Positions 5,165-5,821 of a stretch of DNA of 5,821 nt are shown piece after piece. The translations under genes were made by a program, and so were the position numbers. Below the pieces are notes generated by a model. That model was not told where the DNA came from, searched no databases, and saw only the letters and a list, made by a program, of their open reading frames with translations. The stretch lies in contig JAYKHL010000053.1 in the NCBI GenBank assembly GCA_035284865.1, forward strand, positions 1 to 5,821, read 5' to 3'. Numbering within the stretch: position 1 is the first letter of the stretch; the number at the start of each line of letters is the position of its first letter. The DNA comes from JAYKHL01 sp035284865. Its GTDB lineage: Bacteria > Cyanobacteriota > Sericytochromatia > S15B-MN24 > JAQBPE01.

Positions 5165-5821
5165 ATGAGAGAAGTCGTCGTCATCGATGGCGTGCGGACC
5201 CCGGTGGCCACGTTCGGCGGTGCCCTGAAGGACGTCACGGCCCAGGAGCTGGGGCGCATCGTCGTGCGCGAGCTGCTGGACCGCACGAAGATCGACCCTG
5301 CGGTCGTGGGCGAGGTCGTGTTCGGCTGCGCCTCCCAGGGCTCCGACGCCCCCAACATCGCGCGCGTGATCGCGCTGAACGCGGGGGTCCCCAAGGAGGT
5401 GCCGGCGTTCACGGTGCACCGCAACTGCGCCTCGGGGATCCAGGCGATCGTCAGCGGCTACCAGGCCGTGGCGATGGGGGACAGCGACGTGGTGATCGTC
5501 GGGGGCACCGAGTCGATGAGCAACGCGCCCTACATCAACCGGGACATGCGCTTCGGCAAGCGGTTGCGTCACTCGCAGCTCATCGACACGCTCTGGGAGG
5601 GCCTGAACGACCCCGTCTGCAACCAGCTGATGGGCGCCACCGCCGAGAACCTCGTCGAGGAGTTCGGCATCACGCGCGAGGAGCAGGACAGGTTCGCCGT
5701 CGACTCGCACAAGAAGGCCTTCCGCGCCACGCGCGAGGGCAAGTTCAAGGACGAGATGATGACGGTGATGGTGCCGAAGAAGGCCGCCGGCAAGGCCGTC
5801 GCGCCCGAGGCCTTCGCGCAG
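5165..5821 (+). CDS. Thiolase (acetyl-CoA C-acyltransferase/acetyltransferase), 3' end outside window
   Basis: The frame is open from ATG 5165 to the last base, giving 219 residues of a protein that is normally about 390-430 long. It is the N-terminal thiolase domain. REVVVIDGVRTPVATFGG is the usual start. HRNCASGIQAI contains the nucleophilic cysteine, Cys88, which carries the acyl group. GGTESMS (113-119) is the conserved loop, with Thr where Met is common. MGATAENLVEEFGITREEQD is a typical family block leading into the loop domain. The C-terminal catalytic His and Cys motifs lie beyond the window, so completeness cannot be judged. Thiolases in the cytoplasm either cleave 3-ketoacyl-CoA in beta-oxidation or condense two acetyl-CoA to acetoacetyl-CoA. 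The visible part does not settle which, so no gene symbol is given. It follows the PadR regulator by 29 nt and is probably in its operon. An acyl-CoA dehydrogenase or 3-hydroxyacyl-CoA dehydrogenase downstream would point to beta-oxidation. Confidence 0.95.
   Translation, partial: MREVVVIDGVRTPVATFGGALKDVTAQELGRIVVRELLDRTKIDPAVVGEVVFGCASQGSDAPNIARVIALNAGVPKEVPAFTVHRNCASGIQAIVSGYQAVAMGDSDVVIVGGTESMSNAPYINRDMRFGKRLRHSQLIDTLWEGLNDPVCNQLMGATAENLVEEFGITREEQDRFAVDSHKKAFRATREGKFKDEMMTVMVPKKAAGKAVAPEAFAQ

Noticed and set aside
4188..5710. Minus-strand open frames opposite padR and the thiolase
   Set aside because: Both sense genes have strong family motifs. The antisense translations carry none.
1..5821. 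Search for CRISPR arrays, tRNA/rRNA genes, insertion sequences or phage genes
   Set aside because: No regularly spaced repeats beyond the short promoter array, no tRNA-like or rRNA segments noticed, and no transposase or integrase motifs in any supported gene.

Overview
The window is a GC-rich bacterial segment read entirely on the + strand. It falls into two parts. Positions 1-4309 hold a cluster of predicted exported surface proteins, at least two of them with lipoprotein-type signal peptides. Positions about 4440-5821 hold a PadR-type transcriptional regulator followed closely by the start of a thiolase gene. High GC, lipoprotein-style exported proteins rich in beta-structure and a fatty-acid/CoA thiolase fit a free-living bacterium, probably with an outer membrane. 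I cannot fix the phylum. Myxococcota or a GC-rich non-photosynthetic relative of Cyanobacteria (Sericytochromatia) would both fit, but that is a guess.

Surface-protein cluster. The window opens inside a gene (3-431) whose visible C-terminus is an FN3-like domain. After a short gap comes a large secreted protein (469-2901) with beta-propeller-like repeats interrupted by a roughly 300-residue insertion, part of which resembles a DNRLRE-type domain. Its stop overlaps by 17 nt the start of a lipoprotein gene (2885-4309) with two carboxypeptidase-regulatory-like domains and an FN3-like C-terminus. That C-terminus is clearly homologous to the truncated first gene, so two paralogues flank the propeller gene. 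The three genes read as one operon, closed by a strong GC hairpin at 4327-4363 that lacks a U-tract.

Regulatory region and metabolic genes. The 253-nt gap 4310-4562 holds the hairpin, two overlapping inverted repeats, and an abruptly AT-rich block (about 4450-4508). This block has one inverted and three direct copies of an ATATAG-type half-site overlapping a sigma70-like -10 element. It is followed by a 15-bp interrupted palindrome and then by a GTG-started PadR gene with a good ribosome binding site. The thiolase starts 29 nt after the PadR stop and runs off the window end. The likely picture is an autoregulated PadR repressor whose operon includes an acyl-CoA thiolase. Nothing suggests that the two halves of the window work together.

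I did not find a convincing defence system, mobile element, RNA gene or CRISPR array. The most interesting items are the paralogue-propeller-paralogue layout, the propeller split by a long insertion, and the operator-like array in front of padR.
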